Shown one piece after another: positions 16,789-25,862 of a stretch of 64,000 nt of DNA. The translations under genes and the position numbers were made by a program. How positions within the stretch are numbered: the stretch's first letter is position 1; the number at the start of each line of letters is the position of its first letter. Where the stretch lies: contig NZ_JBNHEQ010000249.1 in NCBI RefSeq assembly GCF_050016015.1, forward strand, positions 1 to 64,000, written 5' to 3'. The notes under the pieces were generated by a model. It saw only the letters and a program-made list of their open reading frames with translations. It did no database searches and had not been told where the DNA came from. The stretch comes from Trichodesmium sp002260545. GTDB lineage: Bacteria; Cyanobacteriota; Cyanobacteriia; Cyanobacteriales; Microcoleaceae.

Positions 16789-19047
16789 ATGGATAATAAA
16801 GATAAAATAATCATCAAACAAAGAGTCAATTCAAATATTGACTATAACGAACAAATTCATATTCCTAACTTCATTCAAGATCATGGATTATTATTGGTTT
16901 TGCAAGAGCCAGACTTTGATATTATTCAAGTTGGTAGTAATACAGAAAAATGGCTCAATATTCCTCCAGAAAATCTACTCGAACAGAACATCGAATGTCT
17001 CTTAGATTCTGAACAAATAGATAATATTCGTCAGAATTTAGCAGGAAATTTTGTATATATCAACCCACTCAAATTATCTATTAAATGTGGAAATGAAGTT
17101 AGATTATTTAACGGTATTATTCATCGTAATAATGGAGTTGTAATTCTAGAACTTGAACCTTGTGAAAATGAATCAGCTACAGACTTTTCCCAATTTTATC
17201 AACTGACTTTTCCCATAATTAATAAAATTCAGAAATCTGCCAATTTATATGAACTTTGTGAGATTGTAGTTAAAGAAATCCGCAAAATCACTGGATTTGA
17301 CAGGGTGATGATCTACAAGTTTCATGCTGATGACTCTGGAGAAGTAATTGCCGAAGATAAACAAGAAGATCAAGAAGCATTTTTAGGTTTATATTATCCT
17401 GCTTATGATGTTCCTCAAGTAGCAAGAGCTGTTTTCTCTGTTAAGTTTGTACGAACTATTCCAAATATCAACTCTCAAATTGTTGAGTTAGTACCTCAAT
17501 TTAATCCTTTAACTAACGAACCTCTAGATTTAACTTTTTCTGTGCTGCGGGGTGTTTCTCGCTGTCATGTAAAATATCTTGATAATATGGGTGTTATGGG
17601 TTCAATGTCAGTTTCTCTGGTGAAAGAAGGAAAATTATGGGGTTTAATTGCTTGTCATCACGAATCAACTAAATATATTCCCTACCATAAACGAGTGGTT
17701 TGTGAATTTTTAGGTCAAATAATGTCGATTCATATTCCCATGAGAGAACAAAATGATAATTTAGATAATAAAGTTGCTCTGAAGTCCGTCCAAGCTGAAG
17801 TAATAAAGATTATTTCTGAGTCAGAAGATTTATTAAATGTTATCAAAAATATCGGCAATAAATTATTAACAATAGTTGGAGCAACGGGGTCTGTAATTTT
17901 TTTAGAAGGAGAATATCACAAAGTAGGAAAAACACCAAACGATGCAGAAATTACAGAACTACTAAATTGGGTAAAAAATCAGATGAAGACTGACATCTAT
18001 TCAACTGATTCTTTACCAATAATTTACCCACCTGCTCAAGAATTTAAAGATATTTCTGGTGGATTATTAGTGTTAGAAATTGCCAAGTTACAAGAAGTTT
18101 ATGTTTTGTGGTTTCGACCAGAAGTAAGTCAAACAGTTAATTGGGCTGGAAATCCAGAATATCCTATAGAGATTGAATCTGATGGTAAAATGACACTTTG
18201 TCCTCGAACATCTTTTGAACAATGGCAAGAAATAGTTAAATTTCATTCCTTACCTTGGCAACCTTATGAAATAGAAGGAGCGCAAGATTTTAAAACCGCA
18301 ATTGTGGGAATTGTGATGCGCAGAATTTCTGAATTAGCAAAAATAAATCTGGAACTAGAACAAAGTAATAGTGAGTTAGATTCTTTTACTTATATTGCTT
18401 CCCATGATTTAAAAGAACCATTGCGAGGTATTCATAATTATTCTACATTTTTGATGGAAGATTATGGGGAAATTCTTAACCAAGATGGTCGAGAAAAATT
18501 AGAGACTTTGGTGCGTTTAACTCAACGGATGGAGGATTTAATTAATGCTTTGTTATATTTCTCTCGTTTAGGTCGTCAAGAACTTCATAAATCTCCTATT
18601 AATCTGAATGAATTAATTGAAAATGTGTCTGAGGTTGTTAAAGTTAGTAAACCCGATATATCTTTTGAAATCAGAAAGATGGATAATTTGCCAGTGATTT
18701 ATGGAGACAAAATACTTCTAGAACAAGTATTTAGCAATTTAATTAATAATGCAGTTAAGTATAATAAAAAAGACGATAAGATTGTAGAAATAGGTTATGA
18801 AGAAACTGAAGAAGCTGCTAGTATCATATATGTAAAAGATAATGGTATAGGTATTCGAGAAAAGCATCAAGAGACAATATTTAAAATTTTTAAACGATTA
18901 CATGGTCAAAATAAATTTGGGGGTGGTACAGGAGTAGGCTTAACAATAGTTAAAAAAATTATTGAACGTCATGGTGGTAAAATTTGGCTGGAATCTAAAT
19001 ATGGAGAAGGAACAACATTTTATATAAAATTATGGAAGCAAGAATAA
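16789..19047 (+). CDS. cph1: Cph1-like phytochrome histidine kinase
   Basis: A red/far-red photoreceptor kinase of 752 residues. Domains in order: PAS_2 (about 20-135), GAF (145-320), PHY (325-505), HisKA (525-595) and HATPase_c (635-750). The bilin attachment cysteine is C259 in LRGVSRCHVKYL, the same position number as in Synechocystis Cph1. YYPAYDVPQ corresponds to the conserved PxSDIP loop. The phospho-acceptor is H539 in SHDLKEPLR, and GGGTGVGLTIVKK is the ATP lid. A Cys in the GAF indicates a phycocyanobilin chromophore, whereas biliverdin-binding types use an N-terminal Cys, which is absent here. An Rcp1-type response regulator follows, the usual partner. Sequence identity to Cph1 was not computed. 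Confidence 0.92.
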   Translation: MDNKDKIIIKQRVNSNIDYNEQIHIPNFIQDHGLLLVLQEPDFDIIQVGSNTEKWLNIPPENLLEQNIECLLDSEQIDNIRQNLAGNFVYINPLKLSIKCGNEVRLFNGIIHRNNGVVILELEPCENESATDFSQFYQLTFPIINKIQKSANLYELCEIVVKEIRKITGFDRVMIYKFHADDSGEVIAEDKQEDQEAFLGLYYPAYDVPQVARAVFSVKFVRTIPNINSQIVELVPQFNPLTNEPLDLTFSVLRGVSRCHVKYLDNMGVMGSMSVSLVKEGKLWGLIACHHESTKYIPYHKRVVCEFLGQIMSIHIPMREQNDNLDNKVALKSVQAEVIKIISESEDLLNVIKNIGNKLLTIVGATGSVIFLEGEYHKVGKTPNDAEITELLNWVKNQMKTDIYSTDSLPIIYPPAQEFKDISGGLLVLEIAKLQEVYVLWFRPEVSQTVNWAGNPEYPIEIESDGKMTLCPRTSFEQWQEIVKFHSLPWQPYEIEGAQDFKTAIVGIVMRRISELAKINLELEQSNSELDSFTYIASHDLKEPLRGIHNYSTFLMEDYGEILNQDGREKLETLVRLTQRMEDLINALLYFSRLGRQELHKSPINLNELIENVSEVVKVSKPDISFEIRKMDNLPVIYGDKILLEQVFSNLINNAVKYNKKDDKIVEIGYEETEEAASIIYVKDNGIGIREKHQETIFKIFKRLHGQNKFGGGTGVGLTIVKKIIERHGGKIWLESKYGEGTTFYIKLWKQE

Positions 19048-19386
19048 ATATTGCAATCCTAAATGATTAGTGAAAAAAATTGTAGGGGTTTGGAAACCAA
19101 ATCCATTTTTCGCTTGGGTTTGGAGACCAAACCCCTACGATAAAATCTTATATCAAGTTCGTAGTTTTGCTCTAGCCCTATCTGTAGTTCGGACTAGAGC
19201 AAAACTACAAACAAAAACTTTTTTATTAGTGATTATCCGGAGATAGATAATATTACAACCTATTTAGGATTGTTATAGGAATCATAAGTATTTTGTCAAA
19301 AATCCAATAATAGATAATAAGATATGAAATTATTATCCTATTCCCTAATTTAAAGATATTTTTTCACAACCAAAAGATAAATGATA
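19048..19386. repeat. family E composite between phytochrome and its regulator
   Basis: 19052-19282 carries GCAATCCTAAATGATT on the left, two inverted TAGGGGTTTGG cores at 19082-19139, a second palindrome (GTAGTTTTGCTCTAG at 19160 against CTAGAGCAAAACTAC at 19195) and ATTTAGGATTGTTATA on the right. The insertion lies inside what is otherwise a conserved kinase-regulator pair and may affect their co-transcription. Confidence 0.75.
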
Positions 19387-19850
19387 ATGAATGAATCACA
19401 AAATAATCAAAAAAAAACTTATCTTTGCTAGTAGTTGAAGATAATGAGGAAGATTATGTTGCATTAACCAGAATAATGAGGAAGCTAGATTTTCAATATC
19501 CTATATATCACTGTTTAGACGGAGATGAAGCACTAGACTTTCTGTTTCAGACAGGAGAATATTCTAATCCTGAAATAGCTCCCCGTCCTACAATAATTTT
19601 AATAGATTTAAACCTGCCGGGAACCGATGGGCGAGAAGTAATTGAAGTGATTAAAAATAATCAACAACTTAAAAAAATTCCTGTAGTTGTGTTTTCAACT
19701 TCATCAAGTCCACAAGATATTCATATTTGTTACGAAAAAGGAGCAAACAGTTATATGCAAAAACCAGTTAATATTCAAGACTTAAAGAGGTATATAGAAA
19801 GTTTTTTATCCTATTGGTTTAAAACAGTTATTTTGCCTGATAGTTTATAA
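19387..19850 (+). CDS. rcp1: Rcp1-type response regulator, start region out of frame
   Basis: A single CheY-like receiver domain, the expected target of the phytochrome kinase. From the TTG at 19425 the frame gives LVVEDNEEDY, phospho-acceptor D61 (LIDLNLPGTDG), S91/T92 and K113 (MQKPV), a complete receiver but for its first residues. The nearest ATG (19387: MNESQNNQKK) fits the polar N-terminus usual for Rcp1 but is in another frame. The two frames meet at a run of nine A (19411-19419), where one extra A would join them. Options are a sequencing error, a real mutation, slippage at the A-run, or genuine TTG initiation. Confidence 0.85.
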
Positions 19851-19851
19851 A

Positions 19852-20103
19852 CAGGACTTACGCAGAAACGCCATATCTCGTAGGGGCGAATGGCATTAGC
19901 CCTCTATAAATGGCATTAGCCCTCTATAAATGGCATTAGCCCTCTATAAATGGCATTCGCCCTCTATAAATGGCATTAGCCCTCTATAAATGGCATTCGC
20001 CCTCTATAAATGGCATTCGCCTTCTATAAATGGCATTCGCCTTCTATAAATGGCATTCGCCCTCTACAGATAGGGTATTATCTACAAGTTTGCGTAAGTC
20101 CTG
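19852..20103. repeat. palindromic element family C, copy 1, expanded by a 20-bp tandem array
   Basis: The ends CAGGACTTACGCA and TGCGTAAGTCCTG are perfect inverted repeats. Inside, nine units of TGGCATTAGCCCTCTATAAA (19891-20070) run head to tail with A/C and C/T variants at two positions. Copy 2 (20427-20537) has only one unit, so the array expanded within the element. Confidence 0.92.
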
Positions 20104-20108
20104 ATTAT

Positions 20109-20217
20109 TATACAGCGCTTTTCAAGTTGATGAACCACATCTTCACAACCAAAACCTAGTAGGGACTAACCATGTTTAGTCCCTACTGTGGTCTACTGAA
20201 ATGAAAACCGCTGTATA
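20109..20217. repeat. palindromic element family D, copy 1
   Basis: The ends are TATACAGCGCTTTTCA and TGAAAACCGCTGTATA. The centre is the near-palindrome TAGGGACTAACCATG..TTAGTCCCTA. It is the reverse complement of copy 2 at 27821-27922. Confidence 0.9.
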
Positions 20218-20269
20218 GAAAAAAAACTATATATAGAGTATATAGGTAATCATAACTATAATTTACAAT

Positions 20270-20371
20270 ATATAGCACTACGCATTCAGGTTAGGAAATT
20301 TATAAATTATAAAACCCCTTAACAGTCTACTGTTCCCTGTTCCCTTTTCCCGATTCAAGTAGCGCTATATG
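20270..20371. repeat. palindromic element family G, copy 2
   Basis: The ends are ATATAGCACTACGC and GTAGCGCTATAT. The interior holds GTTCCCTGTTCCC-type heptads at 20332-20350. Confidence 0.8.
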
Positions 20372-20426
20372 TAGTGTTTAGCACTCAAAAATGTGTAATC
20401 CTGATTATGTTATACTTTCTCAAATA

Positions 20427-20537
20427 CAGGACTTACGCAGAAACGCCATATCTCGTAGGGGCGAATGGCATTAGCCCTCTATAAATACCATTCTCTCCTA
20501 CAGATGGTGTGTAATTTCATTTTTTGCGTAAGTCCTG
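20427..20537. repeat. palindromic element family C, copy 2
   Basis: The same inverted ends as copy 1 (CAGGACTTACGCA / TGCGTAAGTCCTG), with a single 20-bp unit inside. It lies 45 bp before the hybrid kinase start, so its hairpin may be within the 5' leader. Confidence 0.88.
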
Positions 20538-20582
20538 AAATATTTTCTCTAACTCCTGAGTATCGACTACTAGTGCAGAAAA

Positions 20583-23500
20583 ATGTCCAATCCAACCCAT
20601 AATCAAAACTCCCATACTAAAGGCAATGCTAGCACACCTGAAATTTTATTGCCTCGGATAACTATTTTGCTCCTGGATGATTCTGAGGTAGATCGCCTTA
20701 GCTACATTCGCTATCTGAAATCAGATCCGCACCACACCTACCATATTATAGAAGCCGAAACTTTAGAAGAAGGAATAGAAATGTGGGAGTCAGAGCAAGC
20801 AAATATAGCTATGGTGGATGTCAACCTACCCGATGGAGATGGATTGGAATTTTTAGAAGCAATTGCCACTAACTACCCTCAAGATAAATTACCTGTAATT
20901 GTGCTGACTGGTGTGGGGGATGAGCGGGTTGCAGTACGGGCAATGAAACTAGGAGCAGCAGACTATCTGGTTAAGGGAGATATTACGGCTAACTTACTCT
21001 GCGCCTGTATTAGTCAACTGTCTGTTCGCAGCAAGGTGACTCAGCTAAACCTGAAGTCAGCAATAATTCCGAATCCCCTGGTTGTCAATTCAGATACAAC
21101 AGTAAAAGAAGTTGTGACCCTGATGAGTCAAGAGCGATCGCTAGGCAGTTCTGGCAAAATAAAAGCAAGGCAAGAGAAAGATACTCATCAAAGAGCAAGA
21201 TCGAGTTCCGTGTTAGTAGTTGAAGAAAATCAAGTCATAGGTATTCTGACTGAGCGCGACGTGGTGCGCCTTAGTGCTGAGGGGCAACCCCTAGAGCGGT
21301 TGGTAATGAATCAGATAATGACAGGTTTTGTTATGACCATGCGTGAGTCAGATTTTACTGATTTGTTTTCTATGATTAACCTGTTTCAGGAGCATCAAAT
21401 TCGTCACTTACCAATCTTAGATGACCAGGAGCAGCTAGTTGGGTTATTGACTTATGATAGTTTGCGACAAGTATGCCAACCAAATGACTTGCTAAAACTA
21501 CCTCTGGTGAGGGACGTAATGAACTCTGAGGTAGTTTGTGCAACATCGGAGACTTCTGTGTTGGTAATTGCCCAACTTATGGTAGAACACAGTATTAGTT
21601 CCGTCGTAATTGTAGAACCTGGTGGCAAAACCACACAACCTCTGCAAATTCCAGTAGGGATACTAACGGAGCAAGACCTAGTAAGATTTCAGGCATTGGG
21701 CTTAAATCTAGAAAATTGCACCGCAGAGACATTAATGAGTAAGCCAATTCTAGCAATTAAGTCAGATGAATCACTTTGGGCTGTTCAACAGCTCATGGAG
21801 GAGCAAAATATCCGTCGGTTAGTGGTGACAGGTGAACAAGGAGAGCTTCTAGGCATCGTTACTCAAACCAATGTATTGCAAGCTATAAATCGCCCGGAAG
21901 TCGATCGGTTAATGGAAGTTTTGGAACAACGGGTAATGCAGCTAGAGGCAGAGCGAATAAAATTGCTGGAAGATCGCACTACCGAGCTAGAGAGTCTGCT
22001 GGAAGATCGGACTGCTGTGCTTAGGGCTAAAGTAGAACAGGAAAAATCATTGATGACTGTAACGGAGCAGATCCGCTCATCCTGGGATTTGCAGAACATT
22101 CTTGATACAACTGTGCAAGAGTTTCGTTTACTGTTGCACTGCCATCGGGCGATTATTTACCAATTTTGTCCTGATTCTTCTGACGCTGTGGTTGCTGAGT
22201 CAATTGCTGAAGGTGAGCGATCGCTGTTGGATTTAGAACTCGATCCTGTCTGGGTTACTCCAGAATGGATAGAGCATTATCGGCAGGGTAAGATTCGGGT
22301 AGTAGATGACCTAAATAAATCACAGCTAAGTCTAGAAAAGCTTTCTAATATTCGTGCAGCCCTGGTTGTACCTATTATTGTAGAAAAGCAACTATGGGGT
22401 TTAATGATTGCGAGTCATCGGCATACCTACACCTGGACAAGGGATGGGATTGATTTAGTGCAACGGTTATCTGTTCACATTGCCATTGCTATCCAACAAG
22501 CAAAAGCATATCAAAAAATGCGAGAGGCAAAAGAAACTGCCGAATATGCAAACCTTGCCAAGAGCGAATTTTTAGCCCTGATGAGTCACGAAATTCGGAC
22601 TCCAATGAATGGTATTCTAGGGCTTACCCACTTAGCGCAACAAACCCCTCTTCAACCTAATCAGGAAGACTACCTCAACAAAATTCAAAGTTCTGCCCAA
22701 TCATTGCTGCAAATAATTAATGATATCCTTGACTTTTCCAAAATCGAAGCTGGGAAAGTGGAATTAGAATTTATTCCATTTGAATTAGATCGCGTCTTAA
22801 ATCAGATCGACAATATTCTCAATCTCAAAGCTGCTGAAAAAGGAATAGAATTAGTCTTTGAAGTTGGGGATGATGTTCCTCAATATTTAATTGGAGACTC
22901 TCTGCGCTTAACTGAGGTGTTGATGAATCTGGCAAGCAATGCTGTAAAGTTTACTGAAACTGGTTTTGTTACTATTGCAGTGGAAGTGCTTAGTTTTACT
23001 GATGAAACTGTACGTCTGAAGTATCAGATTAAAGATACAGGGATAGGTATTAATCACTCTGAAATCGAAACATTATTTGAATCCTTTACACAAGCTGATG
23101 CTTCTACCACTCGCAAATACGGTGGCACAGGGCTTGGATTAGCAATTTGCAAAGGTCTTGTTGAGATTATGGGAGGCAGCATTGGGGTTGAGAGTGAGCT
23201 GGGTAAAGGTAGTACATTTCATTTTGAACTAGAGTTTGGCTATTCCAGGGAACATAGTGATACTTCTGGTATTCCTGTATCCACCGTTCTCAGAGAAACT
23301 GAATTGTCTAACTTGGTAACACTGGAGGAAATTCAGGGAGCTAATATATTACTGGTAGAAGACAATCTAATCAACCAACAAGTTGCCATAGAATTATTGG
23401 AAAGGGTGGGGTTGAATGTAGATTCTGCAACCAATGGAAAAGAGGCGATCGCTAAAATTTATGAGCGTAGTTATGACCTAATCTTGATGGATATTAGGAT

Positions 23501-24158
23501 GCCAGAAATGGATGGCCTAGAGGCAACCAGCCTGATCCGTGGTCTGGCAGGGGAGAACAACAGTGAAATGAAACGGTTTGCCACAGTCCCAATTATTGCC
23601 ATGACAGCTAATGCTATGGATATAGATAGAAACAAAAGTTTGGAAGTTGGGATGAACGATCATCTCTCTAAACCTGTTAATCCCCAAAAGTTATATGAAA
23701 CTCTCTGCAAATGGATTGTTCCTGCTAGTAGTTCTTCTGTAGCTACAAATAATCTCCCCACAGTTTCTCCAGAAAACGCTGAACTTGCAGAGACTACTTT
23801 GGCAGCTCTACCTGTTTTGAATGTCGATTTAGGTTTAGAGTTTATAGGTGGTGACTGGAATAGTTATCTGGAGATTCTGAGACTTGTTCAAACCTGTGAA
23901 GAAGACTATAAACATGAAATCCCGGCAGCCATAAATCAGGGAGATTTGTCTAAGGGGTTACATCTTGTTCACTCCCTGAAAGGGTTGGCAGGTACTATTG
24001 GGGCAGAAACCCTCTACAAATCTGCTGCCTCCCTAGAGAAGGAGCTACGAGGTAAAACTCCTGATTTAGAAATGTTATCTACCAAAGCTATGACCTTAGT
24101 TGAAGAGTTTCAAGAAGTATTAAATAGTATTGATATAGTGGTAGGGAGTAGGGAGTAG
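20583..24158 (+). CDS. hybrid sensor kinase REC-CBSx4-GAF-HisKA-HATPase-REC-Hpt
   Basis: A 1191-residue multi-domain phosphorelay protein without membrane segments. Receiver 1 spans about 25-145 (acceptor D79). Four CBS repeats start near 159, 241, 309 and 380. A coiled coil follows (440-490), then GAF (500-640), HisKA (655-725, H669 in MSHEIRTP), HATPase_c (765-885, GGTGLGLA), receiver 2 (918-1040, D970) and Hpt (1080-1180, H1130 in HSLKG). CBS pairs bind adenosine nucleotides, so the protein could link energy state to a phosphorelay. The GAF lacks the Cys-His bilin motif. The last four residues and stop (GSRE*) are formed by a GGGAGTA heptad repeat. Output regulator not identified. Confidence 0.92.
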   Translation: MSNPTHNQNSHTKGNASTPEILLPRITILLLDDSEVDRLSYIRYLKSDPHHTYHIIEAETLEEGIEMWESEQANIAMVDVNLPDGDGLEFLEAIATNYPQDKLPVIVLTGVGDERVAVRAMKLGAADYLVKGDITANLLCACISQLSVRSKVTQLNLKSAIIPNPLVVNSDTTVKEVVTLMSQERSLGSSGKIKARQEKDTHQRARSSSVLVVEENQVIGILTERDVVRLSAEGQPLERLVMNQIMTGFVMTMRESDFTDLFSMINLFQEHQIRHLPILDDQEQLVGLLTYDSLRQVCQPNDLLKLPLVRDVMNSEVVCATSETSVLVIAQLMVEHSISSVVIVEPGGKTTQPLQIPVGILTEQDLVRFQALGLNLENCTAETLMSKPILAIKSDESLWAVQQLMEEQNIRRLVVTGEQGELLGIVTQTNVLQAINRPEVDRLMEVLEQRVMQLEAERIKLLEDRTTELESLLEDRTAVLRAKVEQEKSLMTVTEQIRSSWDLQNILDTTVQEFRLLLHCHRAIIYQFCPDSSDAVVAESIAEGERSLLDLELDPVWVTPEWIEHYRQGKIRVVDDLNKSQLSLEKLSNIRAALVVPIIVEKQLWGLMIASHRHTYTWTRDGIDLVQRLSVHIAIAIQQAKAYQKMREAKETAEYANLAKSEFLALMSHEIRTPMNGILGLTHLAQQTPLQPNQEDYLNKIQSSAQSLLQIINDILDFSKIEAGKVELEFIPFELDRVLNQIDNILNLKAAEKGIELVFEVGDDVPQYLIGDSLRLTEVLMNLASNAVKFTETGFVTIAVEVLSFTDETVRLKYQIKDTGIGINHSEIETLFESFTQADASTTRKYGGTGLGLAICKGLVEIMGGSIGVESELGKGSTFHFELEFGYSREHSDTSGIPVSTVLRETELSNLVTLEEIQGANILLVEDNLINQQVAIELLERVGLNVDSATNGKEAIAKIYERSYDLILMDIRMPEMDGLEATSLIRGLAGENNSEMKRFATVPIIAMTANAMDIDRNKSLEVGMNDHLSKPVNPQKLYETLCKWIVPASSSSVATNNLPTVSPENAELAETTLAALPVLNVDLGLEFIGGDWNSYLEILRLVQTCEEDYKHEIPAAINQGDLSKGLHLVHSLKGLAGTIGAETLYKSAASLEKELRGKTPDLEMLSTKAMTLVEEFQEVLNSIDIVVGSRE

Positions 24159-24207
24159 GGAGTAGGGAGTAGGGGAGTAGGGAGTAGGGGAGTAGGGAGT
24201 AGGGGAG
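24141..24207. repeat. heptad repeat (GGGAGTA)n overlapping a stop codon
   Basis: GTAGGGA units, with some 8-bp variants (GTAGGGGA), overlap the hybrid kinase 3' end. The frame reads GGG AGT AGG GAG TAG, so the repeat supplies the final residues and stop. Confidence 0.9.
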
Positions 24208-24438
24208 AATAATTGATGATTTATGTACGATAATTGATTTTATTTTTGATTATCACCAGATGTCTATTTGTAACACAGGCTTCGGTGCCTGTAACAAGCA
24301 GGATGCTTGTGTTACCAAAAATTTTGTACCTCACTAACTCCGAAATTGCTGTAAAAGTACCTTTTTCACTCATCCTCTATAACCATCTCCCCATCTCCCC
24401 ATCTCCCCAAAAGGATACTCTATAAACCGAATTTATTA
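24208..24438. other. short intergenic region with palindrome and 9-bp repeats
   Basis: GTAACACAGGCTTCGGTGCC..AAGCAGGATGCTTGTGTTAC near 24270-24315 forms a composite hairpin, and CCATCTCCC is repeated three times near 24384-24410. No gene is seen. Confidence 0.6.
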
Positions 24439-24891
24439 TCACATCTTCTTTTTATTTGCTTTCTGCTTGCGTCTGTGACTAGCAATACGCGCTGCACCCT
24501 CTATGGGACCCCCAGCAATAGGAATAACCTGATACTTACGCTCTTCTTCCAGAGTTTTCAGTTTTGTATAATCAACCCAGTGAATACAATTAACAGGACA
24601 AGTGTCGATCGCTTCTTGGATTAATTCTTCAGAGTCACCATCTTGTTGAAAAACACGCGCTCGCCCATAGTCTGGTTCTATATAAAAAGTATTATGAGCA
24701 ACATGACCACAGTGTTTACAACCGATACAGGTAATTTCATCAACGTAAACCCCTTTTTGTCGCAACACTCCACCAAGTTCGGGTTCAAAACCAGAACGTT
24801 CAGGAGCATCCCGTAATATCCCACCAAGTTCGGGTTCAAAACCAGAACGTTCTGTGTTATCTTCAGGGGAGGATGGAGGAAAATCTAACAT
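24439..24891 (-). CDS. ferredoxin-like iron-sulfur protein of the ycf35 operon
   Basis: A 150-residue cyanobacterial/plant-type 4Fe-4S ferredoxin-like protein. Cluster cysteines are C55, C58 and C61 (TCIGCKHC), with C98 and C102 in TCPVNC. A basic tail rich in KK ends the protein. The N-terminus carries RSGFEPELGG twice (residues 15-24 and 32-41), from a 51-bp direct duplication visible in the DNA at 24769-24853. It is the last of three genes on this strand, after DUF2997 and Ycf35 genes, an arrangement I recall from other cyanobacteria. The electron-transfer partner is unknown. Confidence 0.85.
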   Translation of the reverse strand: MLDFPPSSPEDNTERSGFEPELGGILRDAPERSGFEPELGGVLRQKGVYVDEITCIGCKHCGHVAHNTFYIEPDYGRARVFQQDGDSEELIQEAIDTCPVNCIHWVDYTKLKTLEEERKYQVIPIAGGPIEGAARIASHRRKQKANKKKM

Positions 24892-25211
24892 TTTGTTAAA
24901 AAGTAGTAAATATTATCTATAATTTGTAAGTTGGGTTCAGGAACATTTGCGGAGCGCCTCCCAAGGAGAAAAACCAACAAACACTGCTAGTGGTGTTTGT
25001 AAATATTTTGGTAACGGTATAGTTTCTCCTCTACCATGACTATGCAGAATTACCCAAATATCTAGATATGTTGGGTTACGCTGGCGCTAAACCCAACCTA
25101 CTGGAGTTGACAAATCTAACATGGTGCGTTACGACATCTTGTTTAATGTCTCTGACAGTAAGTAATTTTAGCTGTCTAACGCACCCTACTGGACTAATTG
25201 CTGACTGCTGT
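24892..25211. other. intergenic region with family B element 2
   Basis: Family B copy 2 occupies 25121-25195 (ATGGTGCGTTACGACA to AACGCACCCTACTGGACT). A related stretch with GGTTACGCTGG..CCAACCTACTGG lies at 25072-25105. It separates ycf35 from the ferredoxin gene in the same operon direction. Confidence 0.7.
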
Positions 25212-25598
25212 TTAAGCACTCCAACGTTGAACAACTAGACGAACAGATCCATCCTTATTTTTTTGCTGTTCGGTAACCTGAAATCCTTGTTTAGCAGTTT
25301 CATTAACTACTGTATGGAAAGCATAGCGCTGAGTCACCATATTAATAAAGCGATCTACAGATGATGCTTGTTGCCAGAATTGTAGATCGGCAACCAGCTC
25401 ATATTGATTACCATTCCAGGCAAACCCTAAGTCATACCCATTATTTTGTTCTATGACCACTTCAGCAGTGCTAGTTTGTCCGCGATAACCCCGGACTTCT
25501 GTTGGACCTGATTTCCAGTCAATACCTAAATCTGTGAGAGCAGACTGCAAAGACTTCAGATTACGAATTTGAGTTTTGATTTGACTAAAGTGTGACAT
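25212..25598 (-). CDS. ycf35: Ycf35 / DUF1257 protein
   Basis: A 128-residue soluble protein of the DUF1257 family, present in cyanobacteria and some algal plastid genomes as Ycf35. Recognised by MSHFSQIKTQIRNL at the start, an ALTDLG.DW segment, FAWNG..YELVADLQFW at about 59-75 and the basic-aromatic end LVVQRW. The role is not established. The consistent link with DUF2997 and a ferredoxin suggests a small redox or regulatory unit. The gene lies 45 bp downstream of the DUF2997 gene and is probably co-transcribed. Confidence 0.92.
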   Translation of the reverse strand: MSHFSQIKTQIRNLKSLQSALTDLGIDWKSGPTEVRGYRGQTSTAEVVIEQNNGYDLGFAWNGNQYELVADLQFWQQASSVDRFINMVTQRYAFHTVVNETAKQGFQVTEQQKNKDGSVRLVVQRWSA

Positions 25599-25643
25599 AG
25601 TAATTCTAAGAGAAATAAACTGAACTCAACAAGAAAAAAAATT

Positions 25644-25862
25644 TTAGTAACTGCTAAAAGAAGAAACCTGCGTTGTAGCAGTATCAGACTGATGCTGCTG
25701 TTGGGCAAAGTATTCAGAAGTTGACTCTTGAGTTAAGACAATACCTAACTCAGATTCAATTGCAGCAGTTACTTCTGTACAGGATGCACCGACAATACCA
25801 GTAACTTTTTCCTGTACCCGACCATCTGGATGAATGATGAACTCTAAAGTTTCCATGTTCAT
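25644..25862 (-). CDS. DUF2997 small protein
   Basis: A 72-residue protein with METLEFIIHPDGRVQEKVTGIVG at the N-terminus and a SCTEVTAAIESELG segment, the hallmarks of DUF2997. It leads the operon with ycf35 and the ferredoxin. Two Met codons open the frame (MNMETLEF), and the second may be the true start. The Gln/Ser-rich C-terminus looks disordered. Function unknown. Confidence 0.85.
   Translation of the reverse strand: MNMETLEFIIHPDGRVQEKVTGIVGASCTEVTAAIESELGIVLTQESTSEYFAQQQHQSDTATTQVSSFSSY

Noticed and set aside
19891..20070. Regular 20-bp repeats as a possible CRISPR array
   Set aside because: Units are directly adjacent with no spacers, and no cas gene is near.
22080..22500. GAF of the hybrid kinase as a bilin-binding (cyanobacteriochrome) domain
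   Set aside because: The Cys-His chromophore motif is absent where it would lie; the sequence reads RAALVVPI.
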